The notes below the pieces were generated by a model, which did not search any database, was not told the origin of the DNA, and saw nothing but the letters and a program-made list of their open reading frames with translations. From positions 992,001-1,056,000 of the forward strand of contig VLTN01000001.1 in assembly GCA_008330645.1 (NCBI GenBank): DNA of 64,000 nt, in the 5' to 3' direction. Each line of letters begins with the position of its first letter. Position 1 is the first letter of the stretch. The DNA comes from Cafeteria roenbergensis (lineage: Eukaryota > Sar > Bigyra > Bicosoecida > Cafeteriaceae). Below, one piece after another: positions 10,156 through 22,169 of this stretch. The position numbers and the translations under genes were made by a program.

Positions 10156-11533
10156 ATGGCATCCGCTGCTGGAACGTCCGAGGCGGCCGTCCCGAAGGAC
10201 CTGTCGCGAGCCGGGGAGCAGGCCGTGACTGCTCTCATGCGAGCCGTGCTTCGGCGAGTTCCAGCGGTCTCTGGCGCGAGGCTTAGCGACGAGGGTACCG
10301 AGACCCCTGCTCTTGTGTTCGACGCGGACGCGGTGGAGCATAACTGCGCAAGGTTGCGCGAGGTCATGACGCCGTTCGAGGGGGCCGTTTCGGCCCGGCC
10401 GCACGTCAAGTCTCACAAGTGCCCCGCGCTGGCTCGCCGCCAGCTGGAGCTCTCAGGGGGGACGTGCAAGGGAATCTGCGCGCAGAAAGTCTGCGAGGCG
10501 GAGGCCATGGCTGCGGGCGGGGTGCGCGACATCTTGCTGTCGAACCAGGTGGTTTCTGCGCCCAAGCTGGCGAGGCTCGCCGCGCTCGCCGCGTCTGGCT
10601 GTGCCGTCTCGGTGCTGGTGGACGACGCGGACCAGGTCCGCTTCGCTTCCGCCGCTGCGTCTTCTGCGCATACCACGCTGGGCGTGCTGGTGGAGGTCGA
10701 CGTGGGACAGCGCCGCTGCGGCGTCGCGACTGTTCCGGAGGCGGTTGCGCTCGCCAAGCTTGCGACAGCCATGCCGGGACTTGAGTTTCGGGGAGTGCAG
10801 TGCTACCACGGCGCCGCGCAGCACATCCGGGACTACGAGGCGCGCAAGGCAGCCATCGACGGCGTTGCTGGCATTGCCCGCGCTTGCGTTGCGCAGCTCA
10901 CAGCCGCTGGGTTGCCCTGCGCCACGGTCACAGGCGGCGGATCTGGGACCTTTGAGTTTGAGGCCGCAAGCGGCGCCTTCACGGAGGTCCAGCCCGGGTC
11001 GTCCGTCGTCTGGGACCGCGACTATTCCGACAACCTCGGTCCCGACGGCAAGCGCGTTGGCGAAAACGGGCTTCCGCCACGCTCTCCAGGTGCTTGCCAC
11101 GGTCATCTCGAGGACCACCGCCCTGCCCAACCCCCGCGTGGTCCTTGATTGCGGGCTCAAGTGCATGAGCGGCGAGAGCGGGCTGCCGGCGCTGCTTCGC
11201 GTACTGTCCGGCAAGAGCGAGGCTGCGTCGGGAGCCGCTGCGGCATCGACGACGCAGCCCCCGCTCAAAGTAGTGGGCTTGTCAGATGAGCACACGCAGA
11301 TCGAGCTGGACCTCGACGACCCGCGCGTTGTGGCCGCTGTGGCCGCCAGTGGCGGGGGGGCCGACGCGGTCGCGGCTGTGGCCGACGAGATGCTCCCCAA
11401 GGTTCGCGACCGCGTGTTGCTCGCGCCTGGCCACTGCGATCCCACTTGCAACCTGCACGACTTTGCCTTGTGGGCTCGGGGCGACGTGGTCGAGGAGGTC
11501 ATGGAGATCTCGGCGCGCTCGCCTGGGCTCTGA
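10156..11533 (+). CDS. D-serine dehydratase / D-threonine aldolase-like PLP enzyme, with one-base frame shift
   Basis: Starts at the ATG at 10156. The N-terminal half is an alanine-racemase-type barrel: the PLP lysine lies in RPHVKSHK (Lys about 85), followed by GVLVEVDVGQRRCG and GVQCYHG. The C-terminal domain has VVLDCGLK and the zinc-type motif PGHCDPTCNLHD of DSD1/D-threonine aldolase enzymes, which cleave or deaminate D-amino acids. The reading frame shifts by one base at about 11065-11071. Upstream it reads DYSDNLGPDGKRVGENG; the family-conserved FRHALQVLATV continues in the next frame. One base too many in the AAAACGGG run explains this exactly and gives 458 residues. A 34-nt intron would also restore frame but would delete the conserved FRHAL block. 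A sequencing error or a recent pseudogene are both possible. It is tail-to-tail with the M16 peptidase gene. Confidence 0.85.
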
Positions 11534-11650
11534 CTGGCTCAGCACCCTCGGCCATGCGGGCAGGTCCGACGGTCCGGCGCGCGCCCTGTGAGCGGGAGTG
11601 GACCGGCCACCCCATCGGGTTCTTTATGCAGCGTGGCTCTCGCCTGGCAG

Positions 11651-14600
11651 TCAGCGTGCTCGAAGCGTTGCGTGCGTGCATTGCTCGGCTGAGGCGGTGG
11701 CAGAAGCCTGCTCGGTCAGAATCGAGTCGCAGGCGTCGAGACGGCGGCTGCGCAGCGCACTCCACGCGAGCACAATCACACTCATGCCGGCCACGACAGC
11801 AGTGACTCGGCTTCGAGCATACTGCCCAAGGCTGGTCTTGCTCCGCGGGCGCTTGCTGTCCAGCGGAATCCAAGGTCAACAGCGGCTTCCGTCCTGGCAG
11901 CGGCGCTGCGCGCAGGAAGCGTAAGCGCCTCCGCCCCGGCGCTGCAGCCGACGCCAGGAAGGCCCTCAGAGGAGAGAGACGCCACGGGGGGTGCGTCGTC
12001 CTCCATGTGGCCCGCCGGGTCGATCGTGCCGTCGGCGTTGGTCGTGCCCAGGCGCGACGCCGGCGAATCCGGGTTGGTGGAGCGAACGCGCGAGCACAGC
12101 TCCCTGCGGAGTGTTGCGCCCTCTACAACGAATGCCCTGGCAAAATCCTCCACGTCACGCGGAGTCGCTGCCATGACCGCAGCCGCCACCTCGGCAGAGA
12201 ACAAGGCAGCCGTCTCGCCGCGCGCGATGACGCCGGCAAGCCGCGCCCGCTCCTCGGCCTGGCGCGAGTCTGCCTGCATCAGCGACCGCACGACGCCCTG
12301 CCGCAGCGCAGCGAGCGCTGCGGCGTCCGGCTCTCCTCCAGGCGCAAGGACCCTCCTCACGCAGTCGCCGACTAGCGGTTCCTCGGCAAGGAACGCCCGG
12401 ATTCGGGATTCGATGTCGTCGGGCGTGGCCCAGGACGACTGGGCGGTGAACGTGAGGCGGGGCGCGGTGAGAGGGTTGCCTGCCACGGAGGCGCGCACCA
12501 CGTAGCCGAGCTGCTGCTGCGTGCGCAGCGCGTGGAAGAAGGGCTGCTCGATGAGCCGCATGGCGAGGACGCGCAGCGCGCACGCCCGAGCGGCAAGGGA
12601 CGGCGCCGGGGCCGAGCCCACGGGCCCTCCGTGCCACGGCAGCGATTGAAGGGCCTCCACGTCAATCAGGACGGAGAGAACGACGGAGCTGTTGACGTCC
12701 TTGGGGTTGGGGTGGCCGCGCGTGCGGCGCCACCGGCGCCCAGCCGGCAAAAGCAGCGACCGCGGGCTAGGAACACCGCCGACAACGGGCGGCCGTGACG
12801 GCGAGAGGGGCAGCCCGGCCTCGACGGGCATTGCTTCGAGGCTCACGGCGGCGGAGCACGCCGGGTAGGGGCGCCCCTTAAGGGCTTCGGGCGAGGCCCA
12901 CGAGCTGGAGGCCACCGCGTCGCGAAGCGCTCCAGCGTCGGGCGCCTCCGCTGCTGAAGCGCCTCCTTCGGCCTCCACACGCAGGCCCGCTATGCCGCGC
13001 AACAGGGCGTCGCCAAGCGCCACCGCGTCCGCACGGGTCGCATCGCCGTGGACAAGCACATCGGCCCGCGCCGTGTCCAGGCCAGCTCGCAGCAGCGTGG
13101 CGGCCTGCGCCGCGGTGATGGTGGCTACGCACGGGAGCATCCGCTCATCGTCAACGTGAGCCTCGTGGAGAAGCTCCGTTGTGAGCGCCACTGCGTGGTC
13201 GCGCGCGTTGGCGGAGCGCCTCGAAATGATGCGGCGCTGAAGCAGCTCCCGCTGACGGGCCACGCTGCGCGCAAAGGAGCAGTCAGGGGGACCGAAGCCG
13301 CCCGTGTCGGCCAGCGCCTCCGCCAGCACGCGCCCGCACTCGGAGAGCACCAGGTCCAGAACCTTGCGCAAGTGCTCCGAGAAACCCGACACGACGACCA
13401 CGATGCCGGCCGTGGACTGGCCGACGTGCGCAACGTAGCCAGCCTCCTGCGCCTCGTACAGTGCCGGGGAGAGGGCTTCTTGGAGGGCTGCGACGCCCAC
13501 CGTCCGGCACGCGAGGGCCGCCGCGTCCCCAGTGCGGCAAACCTCGGGCTCGAAGCGCAGGAACGCAGTCACGGAAGCACGAGGCGTGTCAAAGGACCCT
13601 GGCCGGTGCCAGACGCAAGCCCCCGCACCGCCGGCAACGCGCTCCGACGGACCCTCGTGGCCGGCCGGCCTCGCGGCCTTCCACTCGTCCCCGTCGCTCA
13701 GCGGCCTCCCCAAGCGCGCGACGAGGAGCGCGGGCGGGGATCGCGCCGCGGCGACGCGCACCGCTTCGCGCCCCAGGATTGTGTGCCGCTGCGCAGGCGC
13801 GTCGTCGGCGGACGGGCCGCTCGCTTCGCCAGTCTTCGCGTGGACCGCTGTGGCCATCGCGTCGGCTTCAAGGGCGGACACAAACGCCTCCGGGGTGGCC
13901 CATGCTGCCGGCCGCGGCTGCTCCCACGCCTCCAGCAGCGCATGCCTGTCAGCAAGGCGGCGGCCGAGTGGGGCCCGCGACGGATCCGTCTCGACCGGCC
14001 CTCCCTCGGATGCACCCGAGCTGCCCTCGACCGCGGCGGTCGCCGTCCGCGGGGAAAAGTCCTTTGGGAGGAACGGGTTCGGCCGCGGCAGCCGCAGCTC
14101 CGCGTCGCTCACCACCACGCCATGGGCCGCGAGGCTGGCCAGGATGGCAGACTCCTCACAGGAGGCGAGGGGGGGCGCGTATTCGGCGGGGCGCTCGGCA
14201 GCAGCCCCCAGGTCGTCCTCGGCCTCGCCTTCGGCGTCCGCGTCGGCTTCGCCAGAGCCTGTGCGACCGGGGAAGGGGTCGGCGGCAATAGCGGCCGCGG
14301 CTGCCTGGCTTGCGCGGTCTGCCTCGTTCGGGCTTGCGCCCCACGCGGCTAGCCGCTCAGCGGCGACCGCTCGTTGCGCGAGCGGGGTGTCGTACCACTC
14401 CTCCCGCAGGTCCAACGGCGTGCCGGCCAGGGGCTGGGCAGGACCGGCGGGCGACGCCTCGGGCCCAAAACCCAGAAGCTCTGCTTCGAGCACCGGTGCT
14501 CCGCCCGCCGCTGGGGCGGCAACTGGTGACAGGTGAACGATGAGCGAGTTGGCGGGGCCCAGCGCAGCCAAGCACGCCTCCACGCCCTTTTCGTCAACCG

Positions 14601-15296
14601 GGCCGACCAGGGAGGGGCCTGCGAGGGCGAGGTCCGCCGACCAGTGCTGCAGGTGCCGGGACACCCCGACCGCCTGCGACATTGCGCTGGGGCTCTCCCG
14701 GAACGCGAAGGCCGCTGCCCGGACGAGCGCGAGCTCGTCCCAGCACCTCCACAGCTCCGCCTTGTCGGCGGCCCGTAGGCGCGCGCACGCCAGGAACAGG
14801 AGCGAAAGGACCAGCTCGCGGTTCGCGTCCCCGAGCTCGGTCAGCGTGATGGACACAGAAAGCTCGGAAAACCCGCTCGTCGACGAGGTGCCGGCGGAGA
14901 GCGCGGTGGCGAGGGAGCGGCTTCGCAGCGACTGCAGCAGCGAGGAGGGGCCCTCGTGCCCAAGCAGCGCCGACAGCAGGCCCGCGCTGCGATTCTGCCC
15001 GCCCGGCCGCTGGAACGGCAGCGGGACGGTCACGAAGAGCGAGCGAGCGGGGCGAACCGGCGCCAAGACCACCTCGCGCCCCACAGCGCCAGGAGTCAGA
15101 GGGTGGAGCCACACGGGCGCCTTCCCGGCCGCGCGCGCGGGAGTCGCCTCGCCCGCCATGTGGGTGGCCGCAGCGTGGACTGCGCCCGCGCCCATGCCCG
15201 CGGACGAGGGCGGAGTGGCTGGCGCCAGTTGCAGCCACCAAGCGTGCTGGTGGTCAGAGGGGGTGTCCTCAGGAGCGACGGCCGCAGCAAGCTCGT

Positions 15297-15333
<37 letters not shown>

Positions 15334-16296
15334 GGGAGCGGGAGCGGCAGAAGCGGCGGCAGAAGCAGCGGCCGTGGCCTCGCCCCGATCCTCGGCGGCC
15401 GCAGCCTCAGTGGAGGAAGCGGGCTCTCCTGACGGAGCGGCGGCCCCGACGCCTTCGCCACCGCGCCCCGAAGATCTCACCGACGACGCAACTCCACTTG
15501 CCGGACGCACGGGCCCGAAGGCGGTCTCGATCAGGTCGCAAGTCCTCTGGAGCGGGTCCGAGCTGACCACGGCGACGGTCATGAGCGGCCCGCGGTAGTG
15601 CTTGTCCCAGAACTCGCGCAGGCGGGCCACAGCCCACGCTTCGTCGCCTCCTGGCCCCGTGAGCGACGTCGCGTTTCCGGTCCCAAAGCGTCGCCAGGGG
15701 CTTCCCGGCCGCGCCAGCGCCCGCTTCGCTTGAAAGAGGCGGCGCCCGTCGTTCTGATAGTTGCGCCGGAACTCGCTGTCCACAGCCCGAACCTCACGGC
15801 CAGCCGCGTCTGGCCGGAGCAGCGGTGCCCGAATCGCGTCGCCCATCCGGTCAAGCGCCTCGGGCAGATGCGGCCCGGGAATTTGAAGGCGGTACGTGGT
15901 ATGCTCTGCTCCCGTGGAGGCATTGCACGCCCCCCCGCGCTGCTTGATCCAGGATTTGTATTCCCCCTCCACTGGGAAGCGCTCCGACCCCAGGAAGGCC
16001 ATGTGCTCGAGGAAATGCGCGAGGCCGGGCACGGCCGCAGGGTCGCTGCAGTGACCGACGCCGATCGTGCACGCGGCTGCCGCAAAGCTGTCGCAAGACG
16101 GGTCGAACACCGCCATGGCAGTGACGCCGTTCGGCAGCCGCACCCACGTGTACTCGCACCGCTCCTCCGCCCTGGGCACAAGCACGGCCTTGCGCCGAAA
16201 CACGCACGGCTTCACCGCGTCCGCCACGGCGCGCTGCTCAGTGGCGCCCAGCCGGCGCAGCGCCACGTCCACGGATGCACTCGACGCCTTCCTCAT
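11651..16296 (-). CDS. insulysin-type M16 zinc metallopeptidase, probably membrane-anchored
   Basis: Starts at the ATG at 16296. The inverted zinc motif HFLEH is at residues 94-98 and the third ligand Glu is in AVDSEF (about 175), as in insulin-degrading enzyme and nardilysin. The C-terminal half keeps the QLGYVV block, and four M16 domains fit. These chambers degrade short peptides. At about 1500 residues it is longer than human IDE (1019); extra length comes from low-complexity inserts, including a poly-Ala run around residue 322 coded by a CAG/CTG-type repeat. The straight frame ends at 11782. I propose a phase-0 intron (11880-11822, GTTGAC to CAG) to an exon 11821-11651 encoding RVTAVVAGMSVIVLAWSALR, a membrane helix, plus a short polar tail, for 1528 residues. 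The donor is weak, so the C-terminus is less certain than the peptidase call. It is head-to-head with the UfSP gene (163 bp). Confidence 0.92.
15297..15332 (+). repeat. (CAG)12 microsatellite inside the peptidase gene
   Basis: Twelve uninterrupted CAG units on the plus strand. Read in the minus-strand gene they encode a poly-alanine run in a linker between M16 domains. Confidence 0.9.
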
Positions 16297-16459
16297 CGCG
16301 TGTGAGCCGCTCCGCGTCCCTTTGGGCCGGCGGCACCTGTGGCTTGCACGTCGCGCCGGCGGGAGCGCCGGTTATTTGCCTGGCGCAAGCATTGCCGCCA
16401 GAACGCAGAACGAGCTGCGCACTCCAAGCACCCGCCACTCCTCTGCTTCTGCATCCGGC

Positions 16460-17289
16460 ATGGCGGGCGCAGCGGACGGTGGCCCATCTGGGGGCATTCC
16501 AGGTTCGACTGGCACCACGCTGCGGCCTTGCTTGGGGCCGCGAACCGTGGGAACCCGACGAGCCCCGGCACGGTCCACGGAGCAGCGCGGTTGACGTGTC
16601 CCTGCCACCCCCCCGTGCTTGCAGGTGCAATCGAGGCGCTCGCCGCTGGCCTTGGGGTCGAGTGCCGCGCAGCATCCCCCTTCAACTTGTTCGCGTACGG
16701 CTACGGCGGCCAGGACGACCACGGCTGGGGATGCGCCTACCGTTGTCTGCAGATGCTGGCCGACCATGCGGCTCGCCATGAGGGCACGGCAGCCGCCCCG
16801 GCCTCAATCAGGGAGCTGCAAGAACATCTTGTGAGCGTGGGTGTGCTGAGCGAGAGTCAAGTGGGGTCCCGCGACTGGATTGAGCCGAGCCACGCCAGAG
16901 CGTTCCTTGCAGTTCGCGCCGGTTTGGGGGAGCGAGCTGTGTTCGAGGAGATCCTTGAGCTGAACGTTGACCAGGAGGCCAAGCTCGCGGCGTTTGCATC
17001 GCTCTTGTGGGAGCATTTTGGTTCGGCCAAATCTCCCGTTATGATTGACGACAGCATCAAGGCATACGTCATCGGAGCATCTCGCCTCAAGGACGTCGCT
17101 GCGGGGCCGCTGCCAGACAACATTCAAGTCTTGCTCTTCGACCCACATGTCGCGGCTCTGCCAACGGAGGAGAAGCCCTTGGGGGCGGCTGGTTCGGCAG
17201 TGCAATGGCGAGAGTTCCGGGATGTGTTCGTCAAGGAGGCCAAGCGTGCGCTGTGGATGCACGCCCGAGTGTTGTGCAAGGGCGAGTGA
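16460..17289 (+). CDS. UFM1-specific protease (peptidase C78)
   Basis: Two proposed exons, 16460-16502 and 16625-17289, with a 122-nt phase-1 intron (GTTCGA to a pyrimidine-rich CTTGCAG), giving 235 residues. The long frame upstream of 16625 starts only at a GTG and is not conserved. The catalytic cysteine lies in GWGCAYR (Cys51) and the Asp-His pair in LLFDPH (187-189), the C78 arrangement seen in human UfSP1/UfSP2. SPVMIDDS before it corresponds to the family's PVMIGGG stretch but lacks the glycines. These enzymes mature the UFM1 precursor and remove UFM1 from targets. The short length and missing N-terminal domain resemble UfSP1. Its presence implies a UFM1 pathway in this organism (inference). 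Confidence 0.88.
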
Positions 17290-17572
17290 TGATCGGAGAT
17301 GCGAAGCAAGCGTGCGCTGGTTTCGCCACATCGCGCGGGTCTTCGCTCAGATTCGGGCCGCAGCGAAGAGAGCGTTGTCGAGCGGCAGCGTGGCCCAATT
17401 TCCGGCCGCACAAAGTGGGCACTCGCACGAGCAACGATGCGGCTGAATGCAGCATATAAAACTCAGCCGCTGCCGACAAAAGGAAGCACGACCAGTTGGT
17501 CATGCCGCTGCAAGAGGCGGGTCAAAAGGCCTTCACGGAGCGCCAAGCGCCAGCCAAGCGCTGACTCGCGGC

Positions 17573-20500
17573 TCAGGGGCGGCGAATGAATGACGCTCCG
17601 TGCGCCTCAGTTGCCGATTCCATGTCAAGCAAAGCAAGCCTGGGAGCGAGACCGGTGGACCAAAAGGGGCCGTATATGTTGAGCGCAACCGACCGGACGA
17701 TCTCCACTAGCGCTGCGTCAAACACTGACGCAAGGCGTTCGAACGCCTGGACGACCTCGGCACTGCTCTCGTCGCCAGACAGCGAGTTGAACGAGGGAAG
17801 TCCCAGCTTGCCGCCGGTGCCCTTGCGCTTCCCGAACCCCGGAAATACAGAGGCACGCTTCCGCTGCTTCCGAGGTGCTCCCCCTCGAGGGATCGCAGTG
17901 GAGACTCCCAGGTCGTCGAAGAGCCGCTGCCCCACCGCCCTGCGATCGCGATCGCCGATGTTGACTTCTAGGGGCGCTCCTGGCGCCAAGAACAGCGCGG
18001 CGATTCTACCGCCGAGGACTCTAAGGGGCTCAATGTCAACGAGGATGACGCCGGCCTTGGTGTCAATCTGAAGAGGAGACGGGCAGTGAATGGCGGACGC
18101 ATCTGGAGTGCGGGACCGCCGCGCTGTGGTCACTGCCTCAGACGCGAGCTTTTCAGCCCACGGCTGACGGATTCGCCGCTGGCAGGGCTCGCCGTCGGCG
18201 AGTTGGACCTTGCCTTGCTGAGACGGAGGGGCTCCTGCCTGTCTTGGTTCCCCGCCTGGAGACGAGCCGAGCGACGCCCTGGACGCTGTCCTTGCAGCAG
18301 CCTTGGGGGTCCCGCTCAGAGTGCGGATGAAGCCAACAAGGCCCCCCGCAACCCTTGGACTCTGCCCCAGGTACTCGACGGCAGCCTCGCGATCCGCGGG
18401 AGGCAGCATCTGAATGCTCACAGCGTGCGCGCGGTCGAGCAGCAGCATGTCCTGTCCGGCAGCCGCCGCTGTCGCTTGCCCGGGATCGGGTGACTGGCTC
18501 ATGGTGGCGCGAGAGTGACCTGCCCTGCTGAACGCATGCTGGACCACGCTGCCGTACCGAACGAGGGACTGGCCCGCAGGCGCAGCGGCCGGGTCGGGCG
18601 TCGCGTGCTTCAGCCCCAGTACCTCTTGCAGGCCTGGGTCCAAGATGAGAGTTGGCGAAACGACGTCGCGCGGCGAAGCGACGACTGCAATCGCAAGCGG
18701 CTGGGCACGAGTCGCCCCGGACGAGCGCGACGCTGCCCTGCCGGTCTGGCGCTGGAGGCTCTCCTGTGACGCCCGGCGCGAGTGGACCACGATCGGGGGA
18801 GGGCTCTTCGGGGAGGCGTTGAAGAGGGGCAGCAGCGCCATGGGCTGGGGCTGGCTTGGCACGGTGAGCCGTGGCCCAGGGGGCAAGAAGCTGTCCTTGA
18901 TCGGCTGTATCTTGAGAGGCATGTGCGAAGGAGCGCCGGCCCCGCTGAGCGCCGCTGCGGACTGCTCTGGCAGCCGCTGCGGAGCGGGGCGCTCTGCTGG
19001 GACTCCAGCCCCCCCCTGGCTCCCCGGCCCAAGGGCCGACGCTGCCCAGGCGCTATGCTTCGCCTGGGAGAGCGCCATGTCAGAAGCAGATTCCTCTGGC
19101 TTGGGACTTTGAACCACGTACTCAGCCGACGCCCGCAGCCCTTGGGCGGCGGTGCCCGTGGACGGCACACGCATCTGCGTGTAGCTCACGGAGCGAGAGA
19201 GCTCCTTCCCGGCGCGTGGCTCTACTCCAGCTGACGAGTGGCCAGACCCGTGCTCCCGCGCAGATTCGGCAGTTGCGACTGCGGCATCTGCGGCGGGCAG
19301 TGCGCTGGCCCGGTGGGCAGGAGCGGCCCTTCGCGCACTTGGGGCCGGGGGCGGTCGCAACTGCGGGGAGGATGAGCCGAGAACGACAGGCACAGCGTGG
19401 CCCCCATGCGCCGGTTGCTGGCGCAGTGCGTCGACTGCGAGTCGCGGCAGCGACATGCGCGCCCTGCTTGCAGCAGTGGCGGGCGACACCGCAGCGGCAG
19501 GAGGCAGAGTGGGTGCCGGAAGCGGAGACGTTAGCATTCCAGCACTGCTCCCGGCAAGGAGGCTGTCGGTCGACTGCGGCGGGCGAGCATGAGCGACGGC
19601 GCCAGAGGCTGCGGCGGCGGCCGCCGCCGCAGCTGACTCCCGCCTGCTGGAGCGCCGCCGGCCAGTCGACAGGCGCGCGGTGCCCCTCGCGAATGACCCT
19701 CCTGCCAGCGCAGAGAAGCTCGTGCTGTTGCGCTCTCCTTCGATACGCTTGAGCCGCCGAAGCGCAGTTCGGGCCCGACGCTGCGCCTCCGCCACTGCGG
19801 CTCGGAACTCGAGCACCGCGATGTAAAAGTCAATGACTTCCGGACACAGCAACTGCTGTGCGAAGGATCGCAACAGCAGCGTCGCGGGGGGCTCCGAGAG
19901 GATGCTTGGCAGTGTCCACGCCTCCCGAAGCGCACCCCGGTCAGCCTCGGCTGCCAAGCGGGCTTGCGAGGGCGACAGGTGGATCCTGCCAATCACAGCC
20001 GCCCATGCCTTGTGAAGGCGCGAGCCTGCCGCGGTGCTGGACACAGAGGCTGCGGAGCTCGCGACGGTGCGCCGAGCTGAGGGAATCTGCCCGTCGCGCC
20101 GAGCCGACAGCGCTCTCCCGTTTCGTCTCGAGGACAGCATGCCCGTCCTTCGCGACGAGCCCGTGGCATTCCGGCTGCTGTTGCTTGCCTGGAGCGCCTC
20201 GTTCATGGTGAGCGTCGCGACGGCGCGCAGGCTGATCAGACCTGATTTGGGGCCGGTTCGCATCGACGGGGCAGTCCATCGGGCCCGGCGCGGCGTGACA
20301 CCCCTCGACGCCGCTTTACGGACTGCTGCTGCCCGCGCAGTCGAGCCACCGTCGCCGCGCTGCCCTGAGGATGGCGTGTTTCCGATGCTCCCGCTGGCGG
20401 CTTGCCTTGCAGAAGGCCGCTTCGTGGGGCGGCGCCCCGAAGGTGCGGTCGGGGACGAGGGTTGGGCTCCGTTCCCATCCTCGAGACCTGTGTCTGCGGC

Positions 20501-21837
20501 TCGCTCGACTGTCTTCACGTCCTCCTCGTCTTGGTTTTCCAAGTCATCGTCATCGTCGTCTTCGCTGTGCGAGCGGTCAGACTCGGAGTCGCTCGTGCAC
20601 GTGTCGATGCCGCCAATGCCGAGCAGGCGCAACACACCAAACGTGCGAGCGTCCTCGCCCGTGTTCCCTGCAGCAACTCCTTCTTCCAAGGCGGCCTTGT
20701 CGATGCGGTCAGCCTCGGCGATGTCAGCGGAGCCGACTCCTTCGCTGTCGGCTGACGAGTCGGCGTGCGGCGGCCTGGCACACCCGCACAGAGCTCCAGC
20801 GTTGCGCACCAGGCGGCACTGGCGGCGCACAAAGCCTCGCAGCCCACGCTTGCCGAAAATGAGCGGCACCCCGACGGTCGCGTGGTATGTGAAGGCAAAC
20901 ATAAAGACGAGCAGCAAATGGGACGGAACGAATCGCCGCTCGAACCTGCGTACAGGCTCAAGGTTCAGAGCCAAGAGCATGTAGACGAAATGCAGCCCTG
21001 CGAGACAAACCCAAGCTGCAAGGCAGGCCTGGAGCTCCCGCAGAATCTGGAACCGGTCCGAAACCCCATATTTGGCGATCGCCGCTTGGACCACGAGGAC
21101 TCCCACGACGTACACCAGCAGCAGCCCAACGAAGACAGCCCAGTCCTCGTAGAACAGGCCAAGACGGGGGACGCTCGCCGTCGACGGCTCGGCAAGCCAG
21201 CGTGTCAGCAAAGCAGCTGCCGTGTGGACGCCTGTCAGAGTCCCAACGATGGCCACCGGGCAGCTGCGAGGACACGCGGAGGAGCGCAACTTGTGCAAAT
21301 CGGCGTAGCAATGCGCGGTCGTGCCGGGGGACGCGCGCGGGCCGGCCAATGGCGCGGCCAGGCTTGCGCCAGCTCCAGCGCTGCGAGCCTGGTGCAGTGC
21401 GCCGCCGCGGGGGTAGCCTGCCAGGGCCGGCGCTCTCACAGTGGACCTGTCAGGCACTGGAACCGAACGCGCAGGCTCGTGTCGTACAAAATGACCAGCC
21501 TGGCCGCCCGCAAGATGTAGGGCAGCGCGTACAGGGGGGGGGTCAAATGCGACAGGAAAAAAAGACATGGCTCCCAGGGCGACTCGGCCAGCGTCCTGTC
21601 CCCGTTCGCCGGGTCGGCAGCCCAGCCCATGGCGCCCAGAAGCACGACGCCAGCCAGCGCGGAGAACGTGTTCGGAAGGACGACAAGCCACCCAGACCGC
21701 TTGCGCATTTTGGACCTCGAGAGGCGCTGATGAAAGCGGCAGCGGCCATCCGCAATCGCCGCCGCCGTCGCGAGCGTGTACAACGAGACAAGCGCTGTGG
21801 CCACCACCCACAGGCCGAAGTACAGCCCCGCGGCCAT
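17573..21837 (-). CDS. seven-transmembrane protein with C-terminal split RGS domain
   Basis: Exon 1 starts at the ATG at 21837 and encodes three membrane helices ending PYILRAARLVILYD. It is joined, in my best model, by a 194-nt phase-2 intron (21457-21264) to exon 2 (21263-17573), for 1356 residues. Exon 2 adds four helices (VAIVGTLTGVHTAAALL, AVFVGLLLVYVVGVLVV, WVCLAGLHFVYMLLAL, LLLVFMFAFTYHATVGVPL), making seven. The alternative junction 21447/21231 also keeps frame. The RGS domain comes in two parts. The first half is near 19740-19910 (LPSILSEPPATLLLRSFAQQ, then CPEVIDFYIAVLEFR). The second half is near 17640-18045 (GRIAALFLAPGAPLEVNIGD, then ALVEIVRSVALNIYGPFW). About 550 Ser/Pro/Ala-rich residues separate them. 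7TM-RGS proteins act as GTPase-activating regulators of G-alpha at the plasma membrane. It is followed in tandem by the phosphodiesterase gene. Confidence 0.82.
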
Positions 21838-22169
21838 CCGGCCCTCAAGGACCAGCCCACGCTGACTCCCCGAACCTGTGCGTGAAGGCAGTAAGCGAGC
21901 AGAGTGCGTTGGTGATGGCGCGGCGACCACCGTTTTTCAGCCTCGCTGATGTTTGACTGACCCCTGCCTCAAGTCGCAAGGAACTGCGATCGCTCACCGC
22001 AAGCACGCGTGCATTGCCCGCCGGGCTTGGCCGCTCCCGCGTCGCCAAAGAGCACCCCAAGCCAGGCCAAGTCTCAAGGGCGCGCTGGTTCGGGCCTTGC
22101 GACAGCGAAACACGCATCGGCACAGGAAGGGCGGTGCGAGCACATCATCCTTGGCTCAGTCTCGCTTCA
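21838..22169. other. intergenic region between tandem signalling genes
   Basis: 332 bp between the 5' end of the 7TM-RGS gene and the 3' end of the phosphodiesterase gene. It should hold the receptor promoter. No motif or repeat stands out. Confidence 0.4.

Noticed and set aside
11051-11098. 34-nt intron as an explanation for the frame change in the D-serine dehydratase-like gene
   Set aside because: It restores frame but removes the FRHALQ block that the family conserves; a single-base indel keeps it.
16495-16515. GGTTCGA-type motifs (also near 17738, 48624 and 58916) that could mark a tRNA T-arm
   Set aside because: No matching A box, acceptor stem or anticodon arm could be folded around any of them; the first is the donor region of the UfSP gene intron.
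17455-17460. TATAAA sequence
   Set aside because: It lies between two convergent 3' ends, where no gene starts, so it is not treated as a promoter.
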